DNA of 18,596 nucleotides from Candidatus Rifleibacteriota bacterium (GTDB taxonomy: Bacteria > Riflebacteria > Ozemobacteria > Ozemobacterales > Ozemobacteraceae). The notes under the pieces were generated by a model. That model worked only from the letters and a program-made list of their open reading frames with translations. It was not told the DNA's origin and ran no database searches. Where the stretch lies: positions 289 through 18,884 of the forward strand of contig JAKJFO010000068.1 in NCBI GenBank assembly GCA_022704885.1, in the 5' to 3' direction. This document shows positions 1-7,008 of the stretch, piece by piece. How positions within the stretch are numbered: the stretch's first letter is position 1; every line of letters begins with the position of its first letter. The translations under genes were made by a program, and so were the position numbers.

Positions 1-1215
1 CTGATAATTCACGCTGTGCCGGATATAGAAACTCCTCAGTATGTGATGATCTGGCTGATAATGTTCGATTATGAAGGCTATCTGGCCAGAATCGCCGACC
101 GTTATCGCGGCGAATATCTGCTCTGGCCGGTAGAGGCGCATCGTTACGGCAATGTTTTCAGAAGAGAATACTACAAGGCCAGGCATGAAATAGTGAAAAT
201 GGCTTCCTGGATCGCTACCGCCAATCTGCCAGTTTCCGGACGCATCAATTATCGGGGCAGCTGGCATCTGGTCGAAGGCCGTCCGGGAGTGGCGCAGATA
301 ACGTCTTTGATGATAGGTATGGCGCCGGAAGCCCCGATTGATCAGGCCATAGTCCGCAGTAAAACTGCTTTTACTCTGCTTATGGCTGGTATTCTGCTGT
401 GCGTTCTCTTAATCGCCAAAAATGTCGCCGATGATATTCTGGTGCCGATAAGAAGCCTGATTCTGGGCATGCAGCAGGTCGTTCGTGAGAGCTACTCATA
501 TCGAATCGACAGTGGCAGAACCGACGAACTTGGCGTGCTCTGCTCTGCTTTCGACAGCATGACCAGAGGATTAGAAGAAAAGATGCTGATGGGTCGTATG
601 CTGTCAAAGAGTGCGCAGAAATTTTCTCTGCAGGAATCAGATATAGAAGGCAGCCGGAAGGAATTTGCTCTTCTCTATATTGGCATACCGTCTTTTGAAG
701 GCTGGATGGCCGGCGCAGCCACAGATTCTCTGTTCGCAGACCTGCGTGAGCAGGTGGCAATGGTCGCGAAGATCATAATTGCAGCTGGAGGTGACATCGA
801 CAAGATCATCGGCGAAAAGATTCTGGCAGTATTTCACAGCGAAGGGAAACCATGCGAAGCGTTGGCTGCCGCCTGCCGTGCCGCCCTGCAGATCAACGCC
901 GCCGAAGGCCGTGGGGCTCTGCCGTTCCCGACGGCTACGGCAGTTAATTATGGCACTGTCATTGCCGGCTTTCTCGGTGTCGGCGGCAAGCGGGACTTTA
1001 CTGTAATCGGTGATGCCGTCAACGTTACCGCCCGCATCGAGGCACAGGCCGAAGTGATGCGCTATCAGCGTTGTCTTGCCTCAGAGCAGGTTCTCGAAAT
1101 GCTGCCGGCAGATGTTCTTGCCCGTGAATACTGCGAAGTCGAGCTGAAAGGCAAGGCAAAACCAATGAAACTCTATCAGCTTACCACCACCAGCACCAGC
1201 ATCCTCGGCTACTGA
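1..1215 (+). CDS. Membrane HAMP / class III nucleotidyl cyclase-like protein, N-terminus cut by window edge, catalytic site degenerate
   Basis: The frame is open from base 1, so the true start lies upstream; GTG at 16 is only the first internal candidate. Numbering residues from that GTG, a membrane segment lies at about 117-134, a HAMP linker at about 136-187 (AFDSMTRGLEEKM at its end) and a class III cyclase domain at about 215-395. The residues upstream of the membrane segment look like the end of a periplasmic sensor domain. The purine-recognition Lys (K263 in GGDIDKIIG), the Asp before FTVIGD (D327) and the transition-state Asn and Arg of VNVTAR (N336, R340) are present. The first metal-binding Asp of the usual FADIxGF motif is Gly (G223 in LLYIGIPSF) and the second is Glu (E267 in IIGEKI). 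Family knowledge: both Asp normally bind the two catalytic metals, so activity is doubtful; a nucleotide-sensing or purely structural role is possible. A dispersed repeat begins 16 nt after the stop. Confidence 0.85.
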   Translation: MIIHAVPDIETPQYVMIWLIMFDYEGYLARIADRYRGEYLLWPVEAHRYGNVFRREYYKARHEIVKMASWIATANLPVSGRINYRGSWHLVEGRPGVAQITSLMIGMAPEAPIDQAIVRSKTAFTLLMAGILLCVLLIAKNVADDILVPIRSLILGMQQVVRESYSYRIDSGRTDELGVLCSAFDSMTRGLEEKMLMGRMLSKSAQKFSLQESDIEGSRKEFALLYIGIPSFEGWMAGAATDSLFADLREQVAMVAKIIIAAGGDIDKIIGEKILAVFHSEGKPCEALAAACRAALQINAAEGRGALPFPTATAVNYGTVIAGFLGVGGKRDFTVIGDAVNVTARIEAQAEVMRYQRCLASEQVLEMLPADVLAREYCEVELKGKAKPMKLYQLTTTSTSILGY

Positions 1216-1230
1216 CAGGCTTTTTATTGT

Positions 1231-1367
1231 TGTCATCCTGCCCGCTGCGGGGTCGCAGGATCCAGAAGAGCCCTGACACGTGGATTATGCGACTGCGCCT
1301 GACCCTACTTCGCTAACCCTGCGCCGCTAAAGCTTCGCAGGGCGCAGAGCGGCTTGCGAAGAATGAC
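1231..1367. repeat. Dispersed palindromic repeat, copy A
   Basis: This non-coding element opens with TGTCATCCTG and closes with AGAATGAC, imperfect inverted ends. It shares the block TCGCAGGATCCAGAA and a following GTGGATTATGCGA-like block with the copy at 4554-4635. Its middle holds a further inverted repeat (CCCTGCG / CGCAGGG, loop about 12 nt) and could fold into a long hairpin. Copy A is about 55 nt longer than copy B. It lies between the cyclase stop and the helicase promoter. No transposase is nearby, so it behaves like a REP- or MITE-type element. Confidence 0.7.
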
Positions 1368-1409
1368 GCCTGGTTTTGACCGGCAATCGTGATGACTGGA
1401 TTTTAATTG

Positions 1410-1438
1410 TTGCTTTAATTCTCGATTTGCTGTATCAT
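1410..1438 (+). promoter_or_regulatory. Sigma70-type promoter of the DEAD-box helicase gene
   Basis: TTGCTT at 1410-1415 and TATCAT at 1433-1438 are separated by 17 nt, and the surroundings are AT-rich. The predicted transcription start is near 1445, giving a leader of about 140 nt before the ATG at 1588. Confidence 0.5.
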
Positions 1439-1495
1439 CTTTTCCAGTTGCAGCGAATTCTGCGATTTTGCAGTTTTATCGCTGTCGATCCGGGC

Positions 1496-1518
1496 GGTTT
1501 TTCACCGGCTAAAAAACC
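1496..1518 (+). promoter_or_regulatory. Hairpin in the helicase 5' leader
   Basis: GGTTTTT (1496-1502) pairs with AAAAACC (1512-1518) around a 9-nt loop, about 70 nt before the start codon and inside the predicted leader. It is AU-rich and so would be most stable at low temperature. A regulatory role is an inference from the long leaders known for some cold-induced RNA helicase mRNAs. It could also be chance. Confidence 0.25.
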
Positions 1519-1587
1519 AGACCCTTTCGCTCAGCCGGCATAATCGGTTTGAGCTCATACTTCCACCGAACAGAAACGGATATTTTA

Positions 1588-3060
1588 ATGACCACGTCAA
1601 CGCATTTTAGACATTCAACCAACCACACTTCTCGTAACCAGTCACCTCGCACTGCAGCGCAGCCCCGCGAAACCACTCAAGCAAGCCCGGCAAGACAGGC
1701 GAATCCTGTTGAAACCGCAAAACCTGAGAATCATCACGTAATTGCGCCGATTTTCACGGCGCTGCACACTGACCTGCAGCGTGCTATTGCCCGCGTCGGC
1801 TTCACTTCACCGACACCGATTCAGCAGAGTGCTATTCCGCTGGTTATCAACGGCCGCGATATTCTCGCCAGTTCGATGACCGGAAGCGGCAAGACCGCAG
1901 CTTTTCTGCTGCCAATCATGCATCGCATCATCGCCAGCCGCGAAAGCGAAAAGAAAACTACCGGTCGCATCACCCCGAAGATCCGGGCGCTGGTACTCAC
2001 TCCGACCCGCGAACTGGCGGCGCAGATCTGCCAGCATTTCAACGATCTCGCACAGTGCAGCGATCTAAGCTGCGCTGCCATCTTTGGCGGAGTCAGCATG
2101 CTTCCGCAGGAACGCGCCTTCAGGCATCCGGTCGATATCATGGTGGCGACACCCGGTCGTCTGCTCGACCATTTTACCCGAGAATACGGCAAAATGCCGC
2201 ATCTCGAATATCTCGTGCTCGACGAAGCTGACCGCATGCTCGATATGGGCTTTCTGCCTGACATCAGGCGTGTGCTCAAGGCTCTGCCGGCCCGACAGCG
2301 CCAGACCCTGCTGTTTTCAGCCACGCTGCCTGACCCGATCGTTGTGCTCGCCAAAGATATGCTCAACAACCCGGCATCAGTTGATATTGAGCGCCCGCAG
2401 ATCACCGCCACCGGTATCGAACACAAAGCTTTCAAAGTCAGAGACGAGCTGAAACAGGAACTCCTGATCAACATCATCGATCAGCACCAGATTCGCAGCG
2501 CCATCATCTTTACCCGCACCAAGCATCGCGCCAAGCGTCTGGCCCAGTTCCTCGACCGCAAGAATGTCGCAACCGACTGCATTCACGGCAATCGCAGCCA
2601 GCTGCAGCGCACCAAAGCCCTTGAAGATTTCCGTAATGGCAAGATCAGAGTGCTTGTCGCCACCGACATCGCATCGCGTGGTATCGATGTCGAAGCTGTC
2701 TCGCATGTCATCAATTTCGATGTGCCGCATGTCGTCGAAGATTATGTGCACAGAGCCGGCCGCACTGCCCGTGCCAACATGACCGGGTATTCATATACTC
2801 TGGTATCTGCCGACGAAATGCATGATTTTACCCAGATCGAGCGCACGATCAGGACACGCATCGAGCAGGTCAGGCTCGAAAACTTCGATTACAACTCGAA
2901 GCCGGCCGAAGCGCTCGAAATTCCGATTGCGCAGCGCATCGCCGAAATTCGCGCCTACAAGGCCGCCTGTCGCGCCCGCGCCGCCGCCAAACAGCAGCGC
3001 AAGGGCCAGCAGCCGCCTCCGCCTGCTCCTAAGCAGAGCCGCGCCTATCGCAAATATTGA
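1588..3060 (+). CDS. rhlE: DEAD-box ATP-dependent RNA helicase, RhlE-like
   Basis: The protein has 490 residues from ATG 1588. An upstream in-frame TTG at 1549 is possible but has no better ribosome site. All DEAD-box motifs are in order: Q motif GFTSPTPIQ (71-79), motif I SMTGSGKT (K102), Ia PTREL (139-143), Ib TPGR (188-191), motif II DEAD (212-215), motif III SAT (244-246), motif V VATDIASRGID (357-367) and motif VI HRAGRTAR (388-395). The stretches FGGVSMLPQ, VLDEADRMLDMGF and FTRTKH resemble RhlE more than DbpA or CsdA. About 55 N-terminal residues are polar and low-complexity. The C-terminus is rich in Ala, Lys, Arg and Pro, a typical RNA-binding tail. Family role: ATP-driven unwinding of short RNA duplexes in ribosome assembly or RNA decay, in the cytoplasm. 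It is transcribed alone, with a promoter at 1410-1438 and a hairpin at 3073-3109. Motif VI carries Ala where HRIGRTGR is usual. Confidence 0.93.
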   Translation: MTTSTHFRHSTNHTSRNQSPRTAAQPRETTQASPARQANPVETAKPENHHVIAPIFTALHTDLQRAIARVGFTSPTPIQQSAIPLVINGRDILASSMTGSGKTAAFLLPIMHRIIASRESEKKTTGRITPKIRALVLTPTRELAAQICQHFNDLAQCSDLSCAAIFGGVSMLPQERAFRHPVDIMVATPGRLLDHFTREYGKMPHLEYLVLDEADRMLDMGFLPDIRRVLKALPARQRQTLLFSATLPDPIVVLAKDMLNNPASVDIERPQITATGIEHKAFKVRDELKQELLINIIDQHQIRSAIIFTRTKHRAKRLAQFLDRKNVATDCIHGNRSQLQRTKALEDFRNGKIRVLVATDIASRGIDVEAVSHVINFDVPHVVEDYVHRAGRTARANMTGYSYTLVSADEMHDFTQIERTIRTRIEQVRLENFDYNSKPAEALEIPIAQRIAEIRAYKAACRARAAAKQQRKGQQPPPPAPKQSRAYRKY

Positions 3061-3072
3061 TCTGACTCGACA

Positions 3073-3109
3073 AACCGGGCTGTTGCACAAAATGCGTAAC
3101 AGCCCGGTT
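3073..3109 (+). terminator. Strong hairpin after the helicase gene
   Basis: A perfect 12-bp inverted repeat, AACCGGGCTGTT (3073-3084) and AACAGCCCGGTT (3098-3109), starts 12 nt after the stop. A further GCA/TGC pairing can form in the loop. The downstream tract (TCTGTTTGCT) is only moderately T-rich, so termination may be partial, or the stem may also protect the mRNA end. Confidence 0.65.
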
Positions 3110-3206
3110 CTGTTTGCTGGCATTATTTTGCTGTCGGTAAGTGTTACGAACCTGTTTATACAGAAGACTGTTGGCAGGGGTTCAATAATCTGTTTCCGAA
3201 AACGAA

Positions 3207-3223
3207 TTACACAAATTTTGTAA
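3207..3223. other. Near-palindromic site upstream of the thioredoxin-like gene
   Basis: TTACACAAATTTTGTAA is a 17-nt near-perfect dyad (one mismatched pair) in the 275-nt gap between the helicase hairpin and the next gene. It has the size of a dimeric repressor operator. I found no convincing -35/-10 pair nearby, so its link to the thioredoxin-like gene is only positional. The rest of this gap shows no other clear feature. Confidence 0.2.
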
Positions 3224-3384
3224 CTTTGTCATCGACCAGCCGCTATCGATAGAGCGGTGAGCGTCATTAAGCATCTATTAGAGGAATCCGGGGGCAACTG
3301 AAATGTTACTTTTTTAGGATGGATTCAAAGTCAAGTTCTGTGATAAATTATTCTGATCGACCTAATTTTCTGTCGGAGGATGTC

Positions 3385-4473
3385 ATGTATATGCGAAAAG
3401 CTTTGTGCGTGCTGGTGTTGATTCTTGGTTTGAGCTCGTCTTTGCTGGCTCAGACCCCAGCAGTCTGGAAGGAGCTTTTTCCTCTCGGGCTGATCAACAG
3501 CGATGGTAAATCAGTCTCGCTCGAAACCTTGAGTGGGAAATACGTTGGTATTTACTTTGCCGGCCAGTGGTGCAGCGGTTGTCGAGCCTTTTCACCTCAG
3601 CTGGTTCCGTTTCGCAACAACCATGTTGACCAGTTTGAAGTTGTTTATGTCAGTTCAGACAAAAACAAAGCGGCTCAGTTCGCATATATGAAAGAAGTCG
3701 GCATGCCATGGCCCACGCTTGAATTTCGTTCGGCACCTGCATTATCTCTGAAATCAAGATTCGAAGTTACTTCCATTCCGACCTTGATCGTTCTTTCGCC
3801 GGCAGGTGAGCTGATCACCCGCGACGGTCGCGCTGATGTTCAGAACTCGCCGGCTGATGCAATGGCGAAATGGCAGGGCACCAGCCCGTCGCCGCTGCCC
3901 TATTCGTTTGCAGCGTCTTCAAATGCTGGCGGTTCTGGCCGACTGGCTTATCTCGACCGCCAGGTCATTGACGAAGTAAATACTCTTCGGGCAATTCCCA
4001 AACAGGGCTGGATCCAAGGAACGGTCGGCGGCAAGGAATATTTTGTAGCTTTCGATCGCACCGCCTGGACGATCAAGGGAAATGTCGGCGACAAGCCGAT
4101 TGACATCAAGATCGATCATGATAAGAAGAAAATTCAAGGCTATACGCATGATTCAGGGGTGGACCTGACTTTCACATGGTCTACCGAGGAATACGGCCTT
4201 GAGGGCGATGTCTATGGTTACCCTTACTGGCTGACCATTAACTGGCCCAGCAAAAATGCCATGGGTGGGCTGAGTTGCTCGATGCTCGAGTTCAACTGGG
4301 ATATGGATGCCGGCGTGATCACAGGTTTTCTTGCTGACCGCAAGGCTGATTTGAAATATGATAAGGTTAGCGGCCGGCTGACCGGCGATTTCTTCAACCG
4401 CAAGCTCGATCTGCAGATCACCAATCTTGACCTGCATGATTTCATTCAGCACGCCTACCTGTTTCTGAAATAA
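3385..4473 (+). CDS. Secreted thioredoxin-fold (nucleoredoxin/TlpA-like) protein with unrecognised C-terminal beta-rich domain
   Basis: The start at ATG 3385 was chosen because GGAGGA (3375-3380) precedes it and the reading frame then opens with a signal peptide (MYMRKALCVLVLILGLSSSLLA, cleavage near residue 22-23). An earlier in-frame ATG at 3319 lacks both; ATG 3391 is an alternative. The mature protein has a thioredoxin fold at about 30-170 with the active-site motif WCSGC (C63, C66), a cis-proline at IPTL (P132), and features of the nucleoredoxin/tryparedoxin type (YFAGQWC, VYVSSDK, MPWPTLEF, GELITRDGR). Residues about 190-362 form a separate beta-rich domain rich in Gly, Asp and aromatic residues, which I do not recognise. 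Likely role: periplasmic thiol-disulfide exchange, with the C-terminal domain perhaps choosing the substrate (inference). It is monocistronic, closed by the terminator at 4496-4532. Confidence 0.88.
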   Translation: MYMRKALCVLVLILGLSSSLLAQTPAVWKELFPLGLINSDGKSVSLETLSGKYVGIYFAGQWCSGCRAFSPQLVPFRNNHVDQFEVVYVSSDKNKAAQFAYMKEVGMPWPTLEFRSAPALSLKSRFEVTSIPTLIVLSPAGELITRDGRADVQNSPADAMAKWQGTSPSPLPYSFAASSNAGGSGRLAYLDRQVIDEVNTLRAIPKQGWIQGTVGGKEYFVAFDRTAWTIKGNVGDKPIDIKIDHDKKKIQGYTHDSGVDLTFTWSTEEYGLEGDVYGYPYWLTINWPSKNAMGGLSCSMLEFNWDMDAGVITGFLADRKADLKYDKVSGRLTGDFFNRKLDLQITNLDLHDFIQHAYLFLK

Positions 4474-4495
4474 CCATTTCGACAGCAGAACTCTC

Positions 4496-4532
4496 AAGCT
4501 GACGCCGGCAAAACTGCTGGCGTCAGCTTTTT
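4496..4532 (+). terminator. Rho-independent terminator after the thioredoxin-like gene
   Basis: AAGCTGACGCC (4496-4506) pairs perfectly with GGCGTCAGCTT (4519-4529) around a 12-nt loop, and the stem runs straight into TTTTTC. This is a classic intrinsic terminator, 23 nt after the stop codon. Confidence 0.9.
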
Positions 4533-4553
4533 CGGGCGAAATCGACATCAAGC

Positions 4554-4635
4554 TGTCATCCTGTGCGTACTCGCAGGATCCAGAATTGCATAAGACATGG
4601 ATTTTGCGATTTCGCTTCGCTCCGCGCAGAATGAC
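4554..4635. repeat. Dispersed palindromic repeat, copy B
   Basis: This 82-nt copy of the element at 1231-1367 has the same TGTCATCCTG start, the same TCGCAGGATCCAGAA block, an ACATGGATTTTGCGA block and the AGAATGAC end. The middle region is shorter than in copy A. It lies between a terminator and the promoter of the truncated cyclase. ATG codons at 4586 and 4631 fall inside it and should not be taken as gene starts. Confidence 0.7.
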
Positions 4636-4709
4636 CAAGAGAAGGCTCGAATGTCTATTAAAAATATGTGCCTGCTTATTGGCCGGGAATTTGCTGTTTA
4701 TCTTGCTGG

Positions 4710-4738
4710 TTGGCAAAGAATGCGGGTGGTGCTATTAT
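4710..4738 (+). promoter_or_regulatory. Sigma70-type promoter of the truncated cyclase
   Basis: TTGGCA (4710-4715) and TATTAT (4733-4738) are spaced by 17 nt; both boxes match the consensus at five of six positions. The predicted transcript start near 4745 excludes upstream ATGs in the repeat and agrees with the ribosome site at 4780-4787. Confidence 0.65.
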
Positions 4739-4779
4739 CTTAGCGAAACTACGCAGGATGCGCAGAAATTTGTCGATCC

Positions 4780-4787
4780 GGAGGAAG
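4780..4787 (+). promoter_or_regulatory. Ribosome binding site that sets a TTG start
   Basis: GGAGGAAG lies a few nt before the in-frame TTG at 4790 and about 35 nt after the predicted transcript start. Together with the promoter it places the start of the cyclase fragment at TTG rather than at the ATGs inside the repeat. Confidence 0.6.
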
Positions 4788-4789
4788 TT

Positions 4790-5068
4790 TTGAGCGAAGC
4801 ACTGCCGACGCTGAGCCGTATCATATTCATAGATATCGTCGGGTTCAGTAAAAAGCCTTCCCATAACCAGAAGCTGCTGATTCAGGAGCTCACCCGTCTG
4901 GTTCAGAACACCTCTGCCATCATTAAACTCGACAAACAACAGCGCGTCGATCTGCCTACTGGCGACGGCATCTACATGGCCCTTTGGGGGCCGCAACTTC
5001 CATTACAGGCTGCGCTCGAACTCGCCTCGCAGGTGCGTCAGTATAATGCCAATTGCCCGCCATCGTGA
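4790..5068 (+). pseudogene. Truncated class III nucleotidyl cyclase (N-terminal half of the catalytic domain)
   Basis: From TTG 4790 the frame encodes 92 residues. It begins almost at once with a cyclase core, RIIFIDIVGFSKK, which contains the first metal-binding Asp, and continues to LPTGDGIYMAL, which contains the second. Helices LELASQVRQYNA follow and then a stop at 5066-5068. Family knowledge: a full class III domain of this kind needs about 80-90 more residues, including the RIGIN-like strand and the Asn/Arg transition-state motif. I found no cyclase continuation in the other two frames after the break, so a deletion or rearrangement is more likely than a single frameshift. Promoter and ribosome site look intact, so the remnant may still be expressed. 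The metal aspartates are kept here, in contrast to the degenerate cyclase at the left edge. Confidence 0.65.
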
Positions 5069-5210
5069 TATAGTCAAAGAAGATTTTGTAACAGCAATGC
5101 TCACAGGGACAGACAAAGAAGCTGTCTGCACCCTTTTGACCGCCGCCGGGGTCGATCCTGAATCAGTGAAGCCGCGCGAAGCTCTGCTCGATAGCTTTGC
5201 CAGTGTCTGA
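5046..5210 (+). CDS. Small ORF overlapping the end of the cyclase remnant; unknown
   Basis: ATG 5046 opens a 54-residue frame that overlaps the cyclase remnant by 23 nt. It contains RHRDIVKEDF, a central DKEAVCTLLTAAGVDP stretch and an EALLDSFASV end, and its composition looks like a normal helical protein segment. There is only a weak AGGTG upstream. It may be the C-terminal scrap of another gene joined to the cyclase by a deletion, a small translationally coupled gene, or chance. I do not recognise a family. The 116 nt from here to the recN stop show no gene; CCCGGG occurs twice there without a convincing terminator. Confidence 0.3.
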   Translation: MPIARHRDIVKEDFVTAMLTGTDKEAVCTLLTAAGVDPESVKPREALLDSFASV

Positions 5211-5326
5211 ACTTGATCGAAGCCCGGGCGATTTTCCCTCATATCTCTGGTTTTTCCCGGGGCTGGCGATTTTTATGGCCTGGTCAGAAAAAATCTTTGC
5301 CTGGCTGTTGCTCTTATAACTGATTT

Positions 5327-7000
5327 TCAGCTGTGCTGCAGCAGGTTTCGGGCGAAGCTGAGACCATCATAGTCGGTGCGGCCGAGCATGCGCGCGATTT
5401 CTTCGATGCGTTTTTCACCCTCGACGAGGCTGATTTCGACGTTAGTCTGGTCGTTTGTGACTTTCTTGGTGACGGTAAAATGACAGCTGCCCTCTTTGGC
5501 GATCTGATGAAGGTGAGTGACCAGCAGAACCTGCTTTTCGTTGCCGAGGGCGCGCAGGCTGGCGGCTACCGCTTCGGCGGTTTTGCCCCCGATGCCGGCA
5601 TCGATTTCGTCGAAAACCAGCGTTGGTAGCGCGTCGCTACGGGCGAGCACTTTTTTGATGGCAAGCGCGACGCGCGACAGTTCGCCGCCAGATGCGATTT
5701 TGCGTAATGGGCCGCCGGGCGCGCCCGGGTTGAGGGCGACGCAGAATTCTATGTTTTCGGCACCGTGCGGGCCGGGATTACAGGCGATCAGGGCGGCATT
5801 GAAGCGGGCAGCGTTGAAGCCGAGGTCGGCCATTTCGGTCGAAACCATCTGGTCCAGCTTTTTAGCGAGACTGCCACGTTCTTTACTGACGGCTTTGGTC
5901 AGCTGAACGAACTGCGCATCTATCGCTTCGAGTTCTTTTTTGACCTTGTCGCGTGTTGAATCCGGGGCGAAAAGTTCTGACAATTCTTCGTTTACTTTTT
6001 CCTTGAGTGTGAAAAGACCGGCAAAATCGGTCGAATGTTTGCGGCAGATGCGCGAAATATCGGACAGGCGTGACTGTATCTGATAGAGCCTTTCCGGGTC
6101 AAGACCTGTGCTTTCGGCAAGTTCTTCGATGTCGGTTTCGAGCGCCTTAAGCTCATAATAGGCGCCGTTCATTCTCTGGTAAAGCTCATCGATAGCTTTG
6201 TCATACTGGCTGATACGTTTAAGATTGTCGGCTGCCTTGAACACCTGCGATGTCGCACCCGAGCTTTCTTCACTGCCTGACAGCAGGGCGACAGCGGCCT
6301 GCAGACTGCTGATAATCTGTTCGGCGTGACTGAGCCTTTTGAGTTCTTCTTTGAGGTCGTCTTCTTCAGTCTGGCTGTTGAGGCCTAGACCGGTTATGTC
6401 CTGCAGTATCGCCTGCAGTTCATTTATGCGGCTGGCTGAATGCTGCTGCCGTGTTTCGAGTTCCTGGAGTTTCTGTTGTAATTTCTGGCGCTGCCCATAC
6501 ACTGACTGCAGTTCGGCCAGATTTTGTTTATGAGTGTTGCTGCCGGTGCGGTCGAGCAGGCCTCGCTGCACTTCGGGTTCGAGCAGTGTCTGGTGCTCGT
6601 TCTGGCCATGAATTTCTGTCAGATAGGGGCCAAGCTGTTTTAGAAAAGCTGCTGTGGTCAATATTCCGTTGACCATGACACGACCGTTGCCTTCTTCTTT
6701 GAACGTTCGCGAAATCGACAACGTCTGCGGATCTTCTTCGTTATGAAAACCAGATTCTTCTAAAAATCTCGTAAGTTCGGGCAGGCTGGTGATGTCGAAT
6801 TCAGCCTGTATCCTGGCTGTTGTCTGCCCAGGCATAACCAGGCCGCTGCGGGCCTTTTTGCCAAGCAGAAGTTTGACCGCTTCGAGCAGAACACTTTTGC
6901 CGGCGCCGGTTTCGCCGGTAATTACGTTCAGCCCGCGTGAAAAGCGCAGAGATGCTGTGTGCATAAACAGAAAGTTTTCCAGCAGTATTTCCGTGATCAT
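5327..7000 (-). CDS. recN: DNA repair ATPase RecN
   Basis: The 557-residue length matches the usual RecN size. The N-terminus shows the SMC-like ATPase half: MITEILLENFLFM, then GLNVITGETGAGKS with the Walker A motif at 29-36. A long coiled-coil middle (about 150-370) follows. The C-terminal half has the ABC signature SGGELSR (437-443), Walker B TLVFDEID (D464, E465) and the VTHLHQIA switch region. The motif LTEIHGQNEH is characteristic of RecN. Family role: an SMC-like protein that acts early in recombinational repair of double-strand breaks in the cytoplasm. It starts 8 nt after the stop of the SpoIID-domain gene with no clear ribosome site of its own, so it is probably translationally coupled to it. 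No LexA-like box was sought beyond eye level. No clear terminator was found downstream. Confidence 0.96.
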   Translation of the reverse strand: MITEILLENFLFMHTASLRFSRGLNVITGETGAGKSVLLEAVKLLLGKKARSGLVMPGQTTARIQAEFDITSLPELTRFLEESGFHNEEDPQTLSISRTFKEEGNGRVMVNGILTTAAFLKQLGPYLTEIHGQNEHQTLLEPEVQRGLLDRTGSNTHKQNLAELQSVYGQRQKLQQKLQELETRQQHSASRINELQAILQDITGLGLNSQTEEDDLKEELKRLSHAEQIISSLQAAVALLSGSEESSGATSQVFKAADNLKRISQYDKAIDELYQRMNGAYYELKALETDIEELAESTGLDPERLYQIQSRLSDISRICRKHSTDFAGLFTLKEKVNEELSELFAPDSTRDKVKKELEAIDAQFVQLTKAVSKERGSLAKKLDQMVSTEMADLGFNAARFNAALIACNPGPHGAENIEFCVALNPGAPGGPLRKIASGGELSRVALAIKKVLARSDALPTLVFDEIDAGIGGKTAEAVAASLRALGNEKQVLLVTHLHQIAKEGSCHFTVTKKVTNDQTNVEISLVEGEKRIEEIARMLGRTDYDGLSFARNLLQHS

Positions 7001-7008
7001 GGCTGGTC

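Noticed and set aside
1821..2477. 218-codon frame on the minus strand inside the helicase gene
   Set aside because: It lies wholly opposite the well-supported DEAD-box gene, is Ser/Arg-rich as expected from reading the other strand of GC-biased codons, and has no recognisable motif.
4586..4789. Longer N-terminus for the cyclase remnant starting at ATG 4586 or 4631, with an apparent membrane segment
   Set aside because: Both ATGs are inside the dispersed repeat and upstream of the best promoter. The GGAGG site points to TTG 4790, so the apparent hydrophobic stretch is probably not translated.
5211..5326. Possible terminator between the small ORF and recN, around the two CCCGGG sites
   Set aside because: The pairing is imperfect, the loop is long and no T-run follows on either strand in the right place.
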